In this document: positions 17,015 to 25,724 of the stretch, one piece after another
Layout of the letters: each line of letters starts with the position of its first letter
How positions within the stretch are numbered: position 1 is the first letter of the stretch
Assembly (NCBI RefSeq): GCF_902497855.1
Contig: NZ_CABVHU010000001.1
Location: 628,595-692,594, forward strand
Origin: Pseudomonas fluorescens
GTDB taxonomy: Bacteria > Pseudomonadota > Gammaproteobacteria > Pseudomonadales > Pseudomonadaceae
Length of the DNA: 64,000 bases
Direction of reading: 5' to 3'
The notes under the pieces: model-generated
What the model was told of the DNA's origin: nothing
Databases searched by the model: none
Seen by the model: only the letters and a program-made list of their open reading frames with translations
Program-made: the position numbers and the translations under genes

Positions 17015-18898
17015 GTGAGTTCCGAATTCAGAGCACCATCCCAACCCGTGGCCAACCCGTCGCGTTACCGCCAAGTGTCCATCGGCCGGCCATCGGTCGA
17101 GGTCAGTGAAGTACAGGGCGTGTTGCATATGCGCTCCCTGGAGCCACTCGCCGAGCTGCCTTCGCGGCTGCTCGATCGTCTGGTGCATTGGGCCCAGGTG
17201 CGCCCCGAGCAGACCTTTATTGCCGCGCGCCAGCCCGGCGGCGAATGGCGCCGAGTCAGCTATGCCGAAATGCTCGACAGCGTGCGGGCCATCGCCCAGG
17301 GCCTGCTGAGTTACGGGCTGTCGGCCGACAAGCCCCTGGCGCTGTTCTCGGGCAATGACATCGAACACCTGCAACTGGCCTTGGGCGCGATGTACGCCGG
17401 GATTCCCTACTGCCCGGTGTCGCCGGCCTATTCGCTGCTGTCCCAGGACTTTGCCAAGCTGCGCCATGTCTGCGACCTGTTGCAGCCGGGCCTGGTGTTT
17501 GTCAGCGATGCCGGCGCTTACCAGCGCGCCATCGACGCCGTACTGCCGCCTGACACGCCGCTGATCACCGTGCGGGGCCAGGTGCCGGGACGCAGCCAGA
17601 CGAGCTTTGCCACCCTGCTCGAACAGCCCGGCGGCGCCGAGGCCGACGCTGCCTTTGCCGCCACCGGCCCGGACAGCATCGCCAAGTTTCTGTTTACCTC
17701 GGGCTCGACCAAATTGCCGAAGGCGGTGATCACCACCCAGCGCATGCTCTGCGCCAACCAACAGATGCTGTTGCAGACCTTCCCGGTGTTCGGCGAAGAA
17801 CCACCGGTGCTGGTGGACTGGCTACCGTGGAATCATACCTTCGGCGGCAGCCACAACGTTGGCATCGTGTTGTACAACGGCGGCACCTTTTACCTGGACG
17901 ACGGCAAGCCCACCGCCCTGGGCTTTACCGAAACGCTGCGTAACCTCAAAGAGGTATCGCCCACCGCTTACCTGACCGTACCCAAGGGCTGGGAAGAGCT
18001 GGTCAATGCCCTGGAGCAGGACGCCGAGCTGCGGGCGTGTTTTTTCAAGCGCATGAGCCTGTTTTTCTTCGCTGCCGCCGGGCTCTCGCAAAGTCTCTGG
18101 GACCGCCTCGACCGGGTCGCCGAGCAGCACTGCGGCGAACGCATCCGGATGATGGCCGGGCTCGGCATGACCGAGGCTTCGCCGTCCTGCACCTTTACCA
18201 CCGGGCCTCTGTCCATGGCCGGCTACATCGGCCTGCCGGCACCGGGTTGCGAAGTACGCCTGGTGCCGGTGGACGGTAAACTCGAAGGACGCTTTCGCGG
18301 GCCGCACATCATGCCCGGCTACTGGCGCGCACCGCAGCAGACCGCCGAGGTCTTCGACGCCCAGGGCTTCTACTGCTCGGGCGACGCGCTCAAGCTCGCC
18401 GACCCGCGTGACCCGCAACTGGGGCTGATGTTCGACGGGCGCATCGCCGAGGATTTCAAACTGTCGTCCGGGGTCTTTGTCAGTGTCGGGCCGCTGCGCA
18501 ATCGCGCGGTGCTCGAGGGCTCGCCCTATGTCCAGGACCTGGTGATTGCCGCGCCGGACCGCGAATGCCTGGGAGCCCTTGTGTTTCCACGGCTGTACGA
18601 ATGCCGGCGGCTGGCGGGCCTGGGCGCCCAAGCGAGCGACGCCCAAGTGTTGGACAGCGAGCCGGTACGCCAATGGTTCGGCGACTGGTTGCAGCGGCTC
18701 AATCGCGAGGCCACAGGTAATGCCAGTCGCCTGGAATGGATTGCCTTGCTCGACGAGCCGGCCTCCATCGACCGTGGGGAAATCACCGACAAAGGCTCGA
18801 TCAATCAGCGCGCGGTATTGCAATGGCGTGCAGCCAGGGTCGAGGCGCTGTATCGCGGCGAAGACTCGACGATCCTGCGCGCCGGGCCCAAGCCGTGA
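17015..18898 (+). CDS. fcs: Feruloyl-CoA synthetase
   Basis: 627-residue AMP-forming acyl-CoA ligase activating ferulate, p-coumarate and caffeate. Motifs are the P-loop FTSGSTKLPK near residue 227, GLGMTEASPSCTF (A5 region), SGDALKLADP (A7) and the C-terminal catalytic lysine near residue 593 in ITDKGSINQ. I chose GTG 17015 because GGAGG ends eight bases upstream; that GGAGG overlaps an in-frame ATG at 17000, which itself has no ribosome site. GTGA overlap with the thiolase gene shows coupling. Confidence 0.95.
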   Translation: MSSEFRAPSQPVANPSRYRQVSIGRPSVEVSEVQGVLHMRSLEPLAELPSRLLDRLVHWAQVRPEQTFIAARQPGGEWRRVSYAEMLDSVRAIAQGLLSYGLSADKPLALFSGNDIEHLQLALGAMYAGIPYCPVSPAYSLLSQDFAKLRHVCDLLQPGLVFVSDAGAYQRAIDAVLPPDTPLITVRGQVPGRSQTSFATLLEQPGGAEADAAFAATGPDSIAKFLFTSGSTKLPKAVITTQRMLCANQQMLLQTFPVFGEEPPVLVDWLPWNHTFGGSHNVGIVLYNGGTFYLDDGKPTALGFTETLRNLKEVSPTAYLTVPKGWEELVNALEQDAELRACFFKRMSLFFFAAAGLSQSLWDRLDRVAEQHCGERIRMMAGLGMTEASPSCTFTTGPLSMAGYIGLPAPGCEVRLVPVDGKLEGRFRGPHIMPGYWRAPQQTAEVFDAQGFYCSGDALKLADPRDPQLGLMFDGRIAEDFKLSSGVFVSVGPLRNRAVLEGSPYVQDLVIAAPDRECLGALVFPRLYECRRLAGLGAQASDAQVLDSEPVRQWFGDWLQRLNREATGNASRLEWIALLDEPASIDRGEITDKGSINQRAVLQWRAARVEALYRGEDSTILRAGPKP

Positions 18899-20136
18899 GT
18901 AGCGCCGGGCAATACTCGGCCTTTGCCGATGCGGCGATTTTCGACGCCGTGCGCACCCCTTGGGTCGACCTCGGCGGGGCCCTGGCCCAGGTTTCGCCGA
19001 TCGACCTGGGGATCAAGGTCGGCCGTGAAGTGCTGGCCCGTGCCGGCATCGACCCGCTGGCGGTGGACAGCGTGCTGGCCGGCTCCATGGCCCAGGCCAG
19101 CTTCGATGCCTACCTGCTGCCACGGCATATCGGGTTGTACAGCGGCGTGGCGCAATCGGTCCCGGCGCTGGGAGTGCAGCGCATCTGCGGCACCGGCTTC
19201 GAGCTGTTGCGCCAAGCCGCTGAACAACTGCGCGACGAGGTGCAACTGGCCTTGTGCGTGGCCAGTGAATCGATGTCGCGCAACCCGATTGCCGCCTATA
19301 CCCACCGGGGCGGGTTTCGTCTTGGTGGCGGGGTCGAGTTCAAGGATTTTCTCTGGGAGGCCCTGTACGACCCGGCCCCCGGACTGGACATGATCGCCAC
19401 CGCCGACAACCTGGCGCGGCGCTATGAGCTGAGCCGCGAGGCGGTAGACCGCTATGCCTGCGACAGCCATCAGCGGGCCTTGCTGGCGCAGCGCGCAGGG
19501 GCCTGGGTCGGGGAAATCGTCGCCGTGGATAACCAGCTGTTTGAATTGGAGGGCTATCAGTCGCGCGGCATCAACCTGCCGCGCCGGGCCAGTGCCGTCA
19601 CCGAGGACAGCCATCCACGGCCCACCGACTTACCGGCCCTGGCCCGCCTGCGAGCGATGCACGCCGGCGGCGTACAAACCGCCGGTAACAGTTGCGCGGT
19701 GGTCGATGGCGCGGCGGCGGCGTTGGTGGGGCGGGCCTCGGCTTGCGCGCGCCCGGCCCTGGCTCGGTTGCTGGCCAGTGCGGTGGTTGGCGTGGCGCCA
19801 GAGTTCATGGGTATCGGCCCGGCGCCGGCGATCCGCCTGCTGCTGCAACGCAGTGGGCTGAACCTGGGCGACATCGACCGTTTCGAGATCAACGAAGCCC
19901 AGGCGGCCCAGGTGCTGGCGGTGGCCCGGGAACTGGAACTGGACAGTGCCCGGCTCAACGTTCAGGGCGGTTCCCTGGCGCTGGGGCATCCCCTGGCCGC
20001 TACCGGCCTGCGCCTGGTCATGAGCCTGGCCCGGCAATTACGCCAGCACAATTTGCGTTACGGGATTGCCGCTGCGTGTGTGGGCGGCGGGCAGGGCATG
20101 GCGTTGCTGATCGAGAACCCGGCGTACCGCGCCTGA
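18895..20136 (+). CDS. Thiolase of the ferulate operon (acetyl-CoA acyltransferase)
   Basis: 413-residue thiolase starting with GTG in a GTGA overlap with fcs. The catalytic set is present: nucleophile Cys98 (RICGTGFE), His365 in GHPLAATG and Cys395 in AAACVGGGQG, plus FEINEAQAAQ. It belongs to the beta-ketothiolase genes found next to fcs in several pseudomonads (sometimes named aat). Those are thought to serve an alternative beta-oxidative route for hydroxycinnamoyl-CoA, though the Ech route makes it dispensable in strains tested. The assigned reaction is therefore family knowledge, not shown by the sequence. Confidence 0.92.
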   Translation: MSSAGQYSAFADAAIFDAVRTPWVDLGGALAQVSPIDLGIKVGREVLARAGIDPLAVDSVLAGSMAQASFDAYLLPRHIGLYSGVAQSVPALGVQRICGTGFELLRQAAEQLRDEVQLALCVASESMSRNPIAAYTHRGGFRLGGGVEFKDFLWEALYDPAPGLDMIATADNLARRYELSREAVDRYACDSHQRALLAQRAGAWVGEIVAVDNQLFELEGYQSRGINLPRRASAVTEDSHPRPTDLPALARLRAMHAGGVQTAGNSCAVVDGAAAALVGRASACARPALARLLASAVVGVAPEFMGIGPAPAIRLLLQRSGLNLGDIDRFEINEAQAAQVLAVARELELDSARLNVQGGSLALGHPLAATGLRLVMSLARQLRQHNLRYGIAAACVGGGQGMALLIENPAYRA

Positions 20137-20195
20137 GGCAATATCGGCCCGTCCAGCGAGGCGGGCGACTCTTTTTCTCTCCGATGAGGTTTCCC

Positions 20196-21950
20196 ATGTG
20201 GAGCTATCAGGCGCCCCTGCGCGATATGCAATTTGTGCTCGAACACTGGCTGCAGGCGCCCATGGCGTGGCTCCGCAGCCCGGCATTCGAAGGGCTGGAT
20301 CTGCCCCTGGCGGTACAGGTGCTGGAAGAGGCGGGACGTTTCAGCCAAGGCGTGCTGGCACCGTTGAACGGCAGCGGCGATCGCCAAGGCTGTCGCTGGG
20401 CGGCGGGGCAGGTCAGCACCCCGGACGGCTTTGCCGACGCCTACCGAGCGTATGTCGACGGCGGCTGGCCTGCGCTGGCCTGTGCCGAAGCATTGGGCGG
20501 GCAAGGCCTGCCGCAACTGCTCGATGCGGCGCTGCAAGAGATGCTCTACGCCAGCAACCACGCCTGGGCCATGTACACCGGCATCTCGCACGGCGCCTAC
20601 CTGTGCCTCAAGCACCACGGCGCGCCCTGGTTGCAGGAGCGCTACTTGCCTGACATCGTCAGCGGCCAGGCCTTGCCCACCATGTGCCTGACCGAGCCCC
20701 AGGCCGGCAGCGATGTCGGGCTGCTGCGCTGTCGCGCCAAGCCCCAGGACGATGGCAGCTATCGCCTGCACGGCAACAAGCTGTTTATCTCCGGTGGCGA
20801 GCACGATCTCACGGGCAATATCCTGCACCTGGTGCTGGCGCGCTTGCCGGGTGCGCCGTTGGGCAGTCGCGGTGTTTCCCTGTTCCTGGTGCCCAAGCGA
20901 CTGGACACTGGCCAGGCCAACGGCGTGCGCTGTGACGGCATCGAACACAAGATGGGCATCAAGGGCAGCGCCACCTGCTCCCTGGTGTTCGAAAGCGCCC
21001 AGGGCTGGCTGATCGGCGAGGCCAACCGGGGCCTGGCGGCCATGTTCGTGATGATGAACTCGGCGCGCCTGCATGTCGGCCTGCAAGGCCTGGGGCATGT
21101 CGAGGCGGCCTGGCAGAACGCCCGTGAGTATGGTGCCGAACGCTTGCAGATGCGCGCGCCGCTGCGACCGGAAGGCGTGACGGCCCAAGCCGCCGACCCG
21201 ATCAGTTATCACCCGGCCATGCGCCGGGTGTTACTGGAGCTGCGCACCACCAGCGAAGGCTTGCGGGCCATCGGCTACTGGGCCGCCCATTTACTGGATC
21301 AGGCCGAGCATGACCCGGACCCACAGACGCGGCAGCAGGCCGGGCAACTGGCGCAGTTGTTGACGCCGATCATCAAGGCCTTTTTCACCGAGCAGGGGTT
21401 TCGTCAGGCGAGCAACGCCTTGCAAGTCTTCGGTGGTTACGGCTACGTCGCCGAGTTCGCCATCGAGCAGACGCTGCGTGACAGCCGCATCGCCATGATC
21501 TACGAGGGCAGCAACGAGATTCAGGCCAACGACCTGCTGCTGCGCCAGGTCCTGGGGGATCAGGGCCGCGCGTTCGCCCTGTTGTTGACACAACTGCGCG
21601 ACGAGGCCAGGCAGGGCGGTAAATGGACCGAATGCGCAGGTTTCGCCGTCGCCCTTGGCAGTCTGTGCGACGCGTTGGCGGCGGTGGTCGACGACATACG
21701 TGAACGGTCAGGGGAGGACAGCGAATATCCCTATCGGGCCGCCGGGGATTTTCTTCAGTTGTGCGGCATGACCTTGCTGGCCCTCGCCTGGGCGCGAGCG
21801 GCGCGGGTCTCCAGGGCGCTGCCGGAAGAGGATCCGTTGCGCGCCGGCAAGTTGCAAAGCGCCGGGTTCTTTTTCAACTACTTGCCGTCCCGAGTGGCGC
21901 AGCATCTGGCAGCGATAGAGGGGGCACAGGCAGCCTTGGCGTTTGTCTGA
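20196..21950 (+). CDS. Acyl-CoA dehydrogenase of the ferulate operon
   Basis: 584-residue long-form acyl-CoA dehydrogenase (about 200 residues longer than the short-chain type). Core motifs are MCLTEPQAGSDVGLLR (FAD/substrate strand), LFISGGEHDLTGN, QVFGGYGYVAEFAIEQ and DSRIAMIYEGSNEIQ with the expected glutamate, followed by an extra C-terminal helical domain. The second ATG (20196) is preceded by GAGG at the right distance, better than the ATG at 20184. Last gene of the ech operon. A role with the neighbouring thiolase in side-chain beta-oxidation of phenylpropanoid-CoAs is inferred. Confidence 0.92.
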   Translation: MWSYQAPLRDMQFVLEHWLQAPMAWLRSPAFEGLDLPLAVQVLEEAGRFSQGVLAPLNGSGDRQGCRWAAGQVSTPDGFADAYRAYVDGGWPALACAEALGGQGLPQLLDAALQEMLYASNHAWAMYTGISHGAYLCLKHHGAPWLQERYLPDIVSGQALPTMCLTEPQAGSDVGLLRCRAKPQDDGSYRLHGNKLFISGGEHDLTGNILHLVLARLPGAPLGSRGVSLFLVPKRLDTGQANGVRCDGIEHKMGIKGSATCSLVFESAQGWLIGEANRGLAAMFVMMNSARLHVGLQGLGHVEAAWQNAREYGAERLQMRAPLRPEGVTAQAADPISYHPAMRRVLLELRTTSEGLRAIGYWAAHLLDQAEHDPDPQTRQQAGQLAQLLTPIIKAFFTEQGFRQASNALQVFGGYGYVAEFAIEQTLRDSRIAMIYEGSNEIQANDLLLRQVLGDQGRAFALLLTQLRDEARQGGKWTECAGFAVALGSLCDALAAVVDDIRERSGEDSEYPYRAAGDFLQLCGMTLLALAWARAARVSRALPEEDPLRAGKLQSAGFFFNYLPSRVAQHLAAIEGAQAALAFV

Positions 21951-21958
21951 TAGGAGAT

Positions 21959-21970
21959 AATGGATCCATT
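21959..21970. promoter_or_regulatory. Candidate VanR operator, copy 1
   Basis: AATGGATCCATT, a perfect 12-base palindrome nine bases after the acd stop. The same core occurs at 22163, 27875 and 27936. Confidence 0.5.
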
Positions 21971-22162
21971 GGTCGACTCTGATCAATGGTCGTACTCAGA
22001 GGGACGAGGACGCTTGTGGATGGTCGATAATCGAACGGAAATATTTGAGGTGAATTAAGGATGTAAGGCATTGATATTTAAGCAGTAAATAATAATGTCC
22101 TGAGAGTTTTTCTTCGGCCTGGAACGGTTTTCAGGACAATCAACACTCAAAGCCTATTGCCT

Positions 22163-22172
22163 ATGGATCCAT
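22163..22172. promoter_or_regulatory. Candidate VanR operator, copy 2
   Basis: ATGGATCCAT palindrome within TATGGATCCATTA, about 200 bases upstream of the MFS gene. Confidence 0.5.
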
Positions 22173-22250
22173 TAGCGGGTTAATTAGCGCCCTGGCAATG
22201 GCAGGAGCCCTCCTGACCATTCCGATAAAAACTACAAGAAGGGTTTCGTC

Positions 22251-22367
22251 ATGAATGGCTTATCAAGGGCGCGGAACTGCCCGGGTTCCGTCCGCCGCCT
22301 GTGTGTGTGCACGCTGCTGTCTGCTCTTCCATCACTGTGGGTTCATCGCGCGAAGGTCCTGTCATGA
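22251..22367 (+). CDS. 38-residue small ORF overlapping the MFS start
   Basis: Open frame with ATG preceded by AAGAAGGG at eight bases. It encodes a basic N-terminus (MNGLSRARN), then a short hydrophobic stretch with cysteines (RRLCVCTLLSALPSLW). Its TGA overlaps the next gene's start as ATGA. Spacing and overlap suggest a translationally coupled leader for the MFS gene, although a chance frame is possible. No family is recognised. Confidence 0.35.
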   Translation: MNGLSRARNCPGSVRRLCVCTLLSALPSLWVHRAKVLS

Positions 22368-23695
22368 GCCTCGATCTGAAGAGCCGCGTGGATAGCGGCC
22401 CCATGACCTCCTTTCAATACCTGGCGATCGCCGTCTGCATTGTGCTGAACATGATTGACGGTTTCGACGTGCTGGTAATGGCATTTACCGCCGCCTCGGT
22501 ATCGGCCGAATGGAGCCTGAGCGGGGCACAGATCGGCTTGCTGCTCAGCGCCGGACTGTTCGGCATGGCCGCCGGTTCGTTGTTTATCGCACCCTGGGCC
22601 GACCGCTTTGGCCGGCGCCCGTTGATCCTCTTCTGCCTCGGGCTTTCCGGCCTTGGCATGCTGCTCTCGGCCCTGAGCCAGACTCCCGTGCAGCTGGCCT
22701 TGTTGCGTGGCTTCACCGGCCTGGGCATCGGCGGCATCCTGGCCAGCAGCAACGTGATTGCCAGCGAGTACGCCAGCAAGCGCTGGCGCGGCCTGGCGGT
22801 CAGCCTGCAATCCACCGGCTATGCCCTGGGCGCGACCCTCGGCGGCTTGCTGGCGGTGTGGCTGCTGACCCACTGGGGCTGGCGCTCGGTGTTCCTGTTT
22901 GGCGGCGTGGTGACCTTGCTGGTAATTCCACTGGTGCTGCTGTGGCTGCCGGAATCACTGGACTTTCTGCTCGCCCGCCGCCCGGCCAATGCCCTGGCCC
23001 GGATCAATCGCCTGGCCCGGGGCCTGGGACAACCGGCGCTGGCGCAAATGCCGGCGCCGGTGCTCAAGGAGCCCGGTGCTGCCAGTGGTTTCGGCCAGCT
23101 CCTGGCGCCGGCCATGCGCCACACCACCTTGCTGATCTGGCTGCTGTTTTTCCTGGTGATGTTCGGCTTCTACTTCGTCATGAGCTGGACCCCGAAACTG
23201 CTGGTTGCCGCCGGCTTGTCGGCGCAGCAGGGGATTACTGGCGGGGTGCTGCTGAGCGTCGGCGGGATCTTCGGCGCGGCCCTGATCGGCGGCCTGGCCT
23301 CACGCTGGCCGCTGACCCGGGTATTGTCGCTGTTCATGCTGATCACTGCCGGCTTGCTGGTGCTGTTCGTTGGCTCAGGCTCCTCGATTGCCGCGGCCCT
23401 GGGGCTCGGCTTGCTGATCGGACTGTTCTCCAACGGCTGCGTCGCCGGGCTCTATGCGCTGTCGCCCGTGGTCTATGACGCCTCGGTGCGCGCCACCGGG
23501 GTCGGCTGGGGTATCGGTATCGGGCGCATCGGCGCGATTCTCTCGCCGACCGTGGCCGGCTTCCTGCTCGATGGCGGCTGGCAACCACTGCATCTGTATG
23601 GAGTTTTTGCCAGCGTCTTCGTGATGGCCGCCGGCTGCCTGTTGCTGCTCAAGTTGCCCAAGGTCGAGGCCCGACCGGCGCTGGCCAGCGCCTGA
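22364..23695 (+). CDS. vanK: AAHS-family MFS transporter, vanillate/protocatechuate uptake (VanK-like)
   Basis: 443-residue major facilitator with twelve membrane segments. It has helix-1 NMIDGFDVLVMAF with the acidic residue of aromatic-acid symporters, the loop APWADRFGRRPLI and the C-terminal WGIGIGRIGAILSPT motif. It is followed by an OprD-type porin remnant, vanR, vanB and vanA, the arrangement of Pseudomonas vanillate loci, so vanillate is the probable substrate. The upstream region has two TGGATCCA palindromes. A terminator lies at 23756. A 38-residue frame overlaps its ATG. Confidence 0.85.
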   Translation: MSLDLKSRVDSGPMTSFQYLAIAVCIVLNMIDGFDVLVMAFTAASVSAEWSLSGAQIGLLLSAGLFGMAAGSLFIAPWADRFGRRPLILFCLGLSGLGMLLSALSQTPVQLALLRGFTGLGIGGILASSNVIASEYASKRWRGLAVSLQSTGYALGATLGGLLAVWLLTHWGWRSVFLFGGVVTLLVIPLVLLWLPESLDFLLARRPANALARINRLARGLGQPALAQMPAPVLKEPGAASGFGQLLAPAMRHTTLLIWLLFFLVMFGFYFVMSWTPKLLVAAGLSAQQGITGGVLLSVGGIFGAALIGGLASRWPLTRVLSLFMLITAGLLVLFVGSGSSIAAALGLGLLIGLFSNGCVAGLYALSPVVYDASVRATGVGWGIGIGRIGAILSPTVAGFLLDGGWQPLHLYGVFASVFVMAAGCLLLLKLPKVEARPALASA

Positions 23696-23755
23696 CCCTG
23701 GCGTGCAGCACTCGCGCGCCAATACCCCTTCCGATGCCTTGACCGACTGATTGAC

Positions 23756-23777
23756 GCCCGGCCGCGCCGGGCATTTT
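23756..23777 (+). terminator. Rho-independent terminator after the MFS gene
   Basis: GCCCGGC / GCCGGGC stem with a three-base loop followed by ATTTTC, 60 bases after the MFS stop. Confidence 0.7.
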
Positions 23778-23853
23778 CGCAGCCAAAGATGGACGGGCCC
23801 TGAACGGCCTGTCGGGGAGCGGCTGCGCCTGTGAAAAGCGGAGAACAATAATA

Positions 23854-24908
23854 ATGAACACCCCTTGCTGCATCCTTGCGCGCTCGATGGCTGCGGCCTC
23901 GCTGACCCTGGGCGTCGGCCTGCCGGCCTGGGCTGAAGACGCCGGCTTTTTCGAGAACGCGAAGACCGATCTGCTGTTGCGCAACTATTACTTCAATCGG
24001 GATTTTCGCGATCCGGGAGCGGCCAAGAGCCAGGTCGAAGAGTGGGCCCAGGGCTTTATTCTCAAGTTCAATTCCGGCTACACCCCGGGTACCGTCGGCT
24101 TCGGTCTGGACGGTATCGCCATGTTCGGCGTCAAGCTCGACAGCAGCCGGGTGGCCAGTGGTTCGGAGTTGCTGCCGGTGCAGGACGACGGGCAGGCAGC
24201 GGATAACTTCGGGCGGGTCGGCATGGCGCTGAAAATGCGCATTTCTGCCACCGAATTGAAGGTCGGAGAATTGCTGCCGGATATCCCTGTGCTGCGTTAC
24301 GACGATGGCCGGCTGCTGCCCCAGACCTTCCGCGGGGCCATGCTCGACTCACGGGAAATCGAAGGGCTGGGGCTAAAGGCCGGGCAATACCGCTCGGTGA
24401 GCCTGCACAACTCTTCAGACATGGAGGATCTCTCGGCCTGGGCGGCTCCGGGGGTAACCTCCGATGGGTTCAATTACGCGGGTGCCGAATATCGCTTCAA
24501 CCAGCAGCGAACCCTGGTCGGGGCCTGGCATTCGCAGTTGGAAGTGGCGACAGCCCGTGGATGTCCGTTTACGGCAGCAGTGGCCGGACCCTGGGCAACG
24601 ATATGTTCAACGGTAACTTCAGCAACGCCGACGAGCGCTCCTGGCAGGCGCGCTATGACTACAACTTCGTCGCGATGGGTGTTCCCGGGCTGTTGGCGAT
24701 GGTGCGTTACGGCCATGGTGATAACGCCACTACCAGGGTTGGCAGTAACGGCAAGGAGTGGGAGCGTGATACTGAGGTGAGCTATACCTTCCAGAGTGGC
24801 AGCTTTAAGAACCTCAGCGTGCGGCTGAACAACGCCACTAATCGCCGCAGCTTCAACAGCGACTTCGACCAGACCCGGTTGATCGTCAGCTACCCGCTGT
24901 CACTGTAG
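23854..24908 (+). pseudogene. OprD-family porin broken by an internal out-of-frame deletion
   Basis: The first frame (23854 to about 24545) encodes a signal peptide and the OprD N-terminal half: LLLRNYYFNRDFRDPG, EWAQGFILKFNSGYTPG, LLPQTFRGAML and AEYRFNQQRTLVGAWHSQLE. The reading then shifts. The C-terminal portion continues in another frame from about 24549 (GDSPWMSVYGSSG, then ADERSWQARYDYNF) to the last strand (LIVSYPLSL). The two parts together are about 350 residues against about 420 for the family. What is missing is the usual stretch between 'HSQLED..' and 'SGDSPWM..', so some 70-80 codons were lost in a deletion that changed frame. It lies between the vanillate MFS gene and vanR, where an intact vanillate porin (OpdK/GalP-like) is expected. 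Confidence 0.85.
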
Positions 24909-24924
24909 GGGCTGTCTTTGAGAT

Positions 24925-24956
24925 CGCTATCGCCGGCAAGCCGGCTCCTACAGGGT
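24925..24956. repeat. Single REP-like element
   Basis: CGCCGGCAAGCCGGCTCCTACAG, the common Pseudomonas extragenic palindrome, between the porin remnant and vanR. Confidence 0.65.
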
Positions 24957-25004
24957 TAAGGCTTGCGGTACTATGGCGGCCCACGTTTTCTGGAAGCCGC
25001 CTGG

Positions 25005-25718
25005 ATGAGTAAGCCCGGTCAATTGGTGCTGGTTGCGCTGCGCAAGATGATCGCCTCCGGCGAATTGGCGGCGGGTGAACGCTTGATGGAAATTCCCACG
25101 GCGCAGCTGTTCGGTGTGTCACGGATGCCGGTGCGCATGGCGTTCCGCACGCTGGAGCAGGAAGGCTTGCTGGTGCGCTTTGGCGGGCGCGGATTTCAGG
25201 TGCGCTCGGTCAGTCCCAATGACATTGCCGGTGCGGTTGAAGTGCGGGGTGTGCTTGAAGGCCTTGCGGCGCGCCAGACCGCCGAGCGAGGGTTGTCGGA
25301 CGAAGCCCGAGCGACCCTTGAGCTGTGCCTGTTGCAGGGTGATCAGCTGTTTGACAAGGGGTACGTAACCGTAGAGGACCTGGAGGTCTATCACGACCTC
25401 AACATGCGATTTCATGAGGTGATCGTCGAAGGCAGCCATAACCCGGCAATTGCCGACGCACTGGCGCGCAACGATCATTTGCCCTTCGCTTCGGTGACAG
25501 CCCTGGCAGTGGACCGCGACGACATGGTTCGGGAATACCGACGCTTCAACTACGCCCACATGCAACACCATTCGGTGTTCGACGCCCTGGTCAATCGCCA
25601 GGGCGCGCGGGCCGAAGCGATCATGCGTGAGCACGCCAATGCGACCTTGCGCTATGCCGAGATCTTCAGCTCCGCGGCGGCGGATGAGCGCATGAAGGTG
25701 ATCCTGCGCACGGAGTGA
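25005..25718 (+). CDS. vanR: GntR/FCD-family regulator of vanillate demethylase
   Basis: 237-residue repressor. An N-terminal winged helix (VSRMPVRMAFRTLEQEGLLVR) is followed by an FCD ligand-binding domain with the metal/ligand residues of EVYHDLNMRFHEVIVEGSHN and MREHANATLRYAE. VanR repressors of this type leave DNA when vanillate binds. It is adjacent and convergent to vanB. The TGGATCCA palindromes before vanA and the MFS gene are probable targets. I chose the ATG at 25005 because it gives the family length and starts directly before the DNA-binding domain. Confidence 0.9.
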   Translation: MSKPGQLVLVALRKMIASGELAAGERLMEIPTAQLFGVSRMPVRMAFRTLEQEGLLVRFGGRGFQVRSVSPNDIAGAVEVRGVLEGLAARQTAERGLSDEARATLELCLLQGDQLFDKGYVTVEDLEVYHDLNMRFHEVIVEGSHNPAIADALARNDHLPFASVTALAVDRDDMVREYRRFNYAHMQHHSVFDALVNRQGARAEAIMREHANATLRYAEIFSSAAADERMKVILRTE

Positions 25719-25724
25719 ATCGCG

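Larger units (their letters stand above)
21951..22250. promoter_or_regulatory. Intergenic region with two VanR-type palindromes
   Basis: 300 bases without a gene between acd and the 38-residue reading frame before the MFS gene. AATGGATCCATT at 21959-21970 and ATGGATCCAT at 22163-22172 share the core seen twice in front of vanA. This likely contains the promoter of the vanillate MFS gene. Confidence 0.6.

Noticed and set aside
19692..20195. Long in-frame N-terminal extension of the acyl-CoA dehydrogenase inside the thiolase gene
   Set aside because: It would overlap about 450 bases of thiolase coding sequence. The ATG at 20196 has a proper ribosome site and starts the normal domain.
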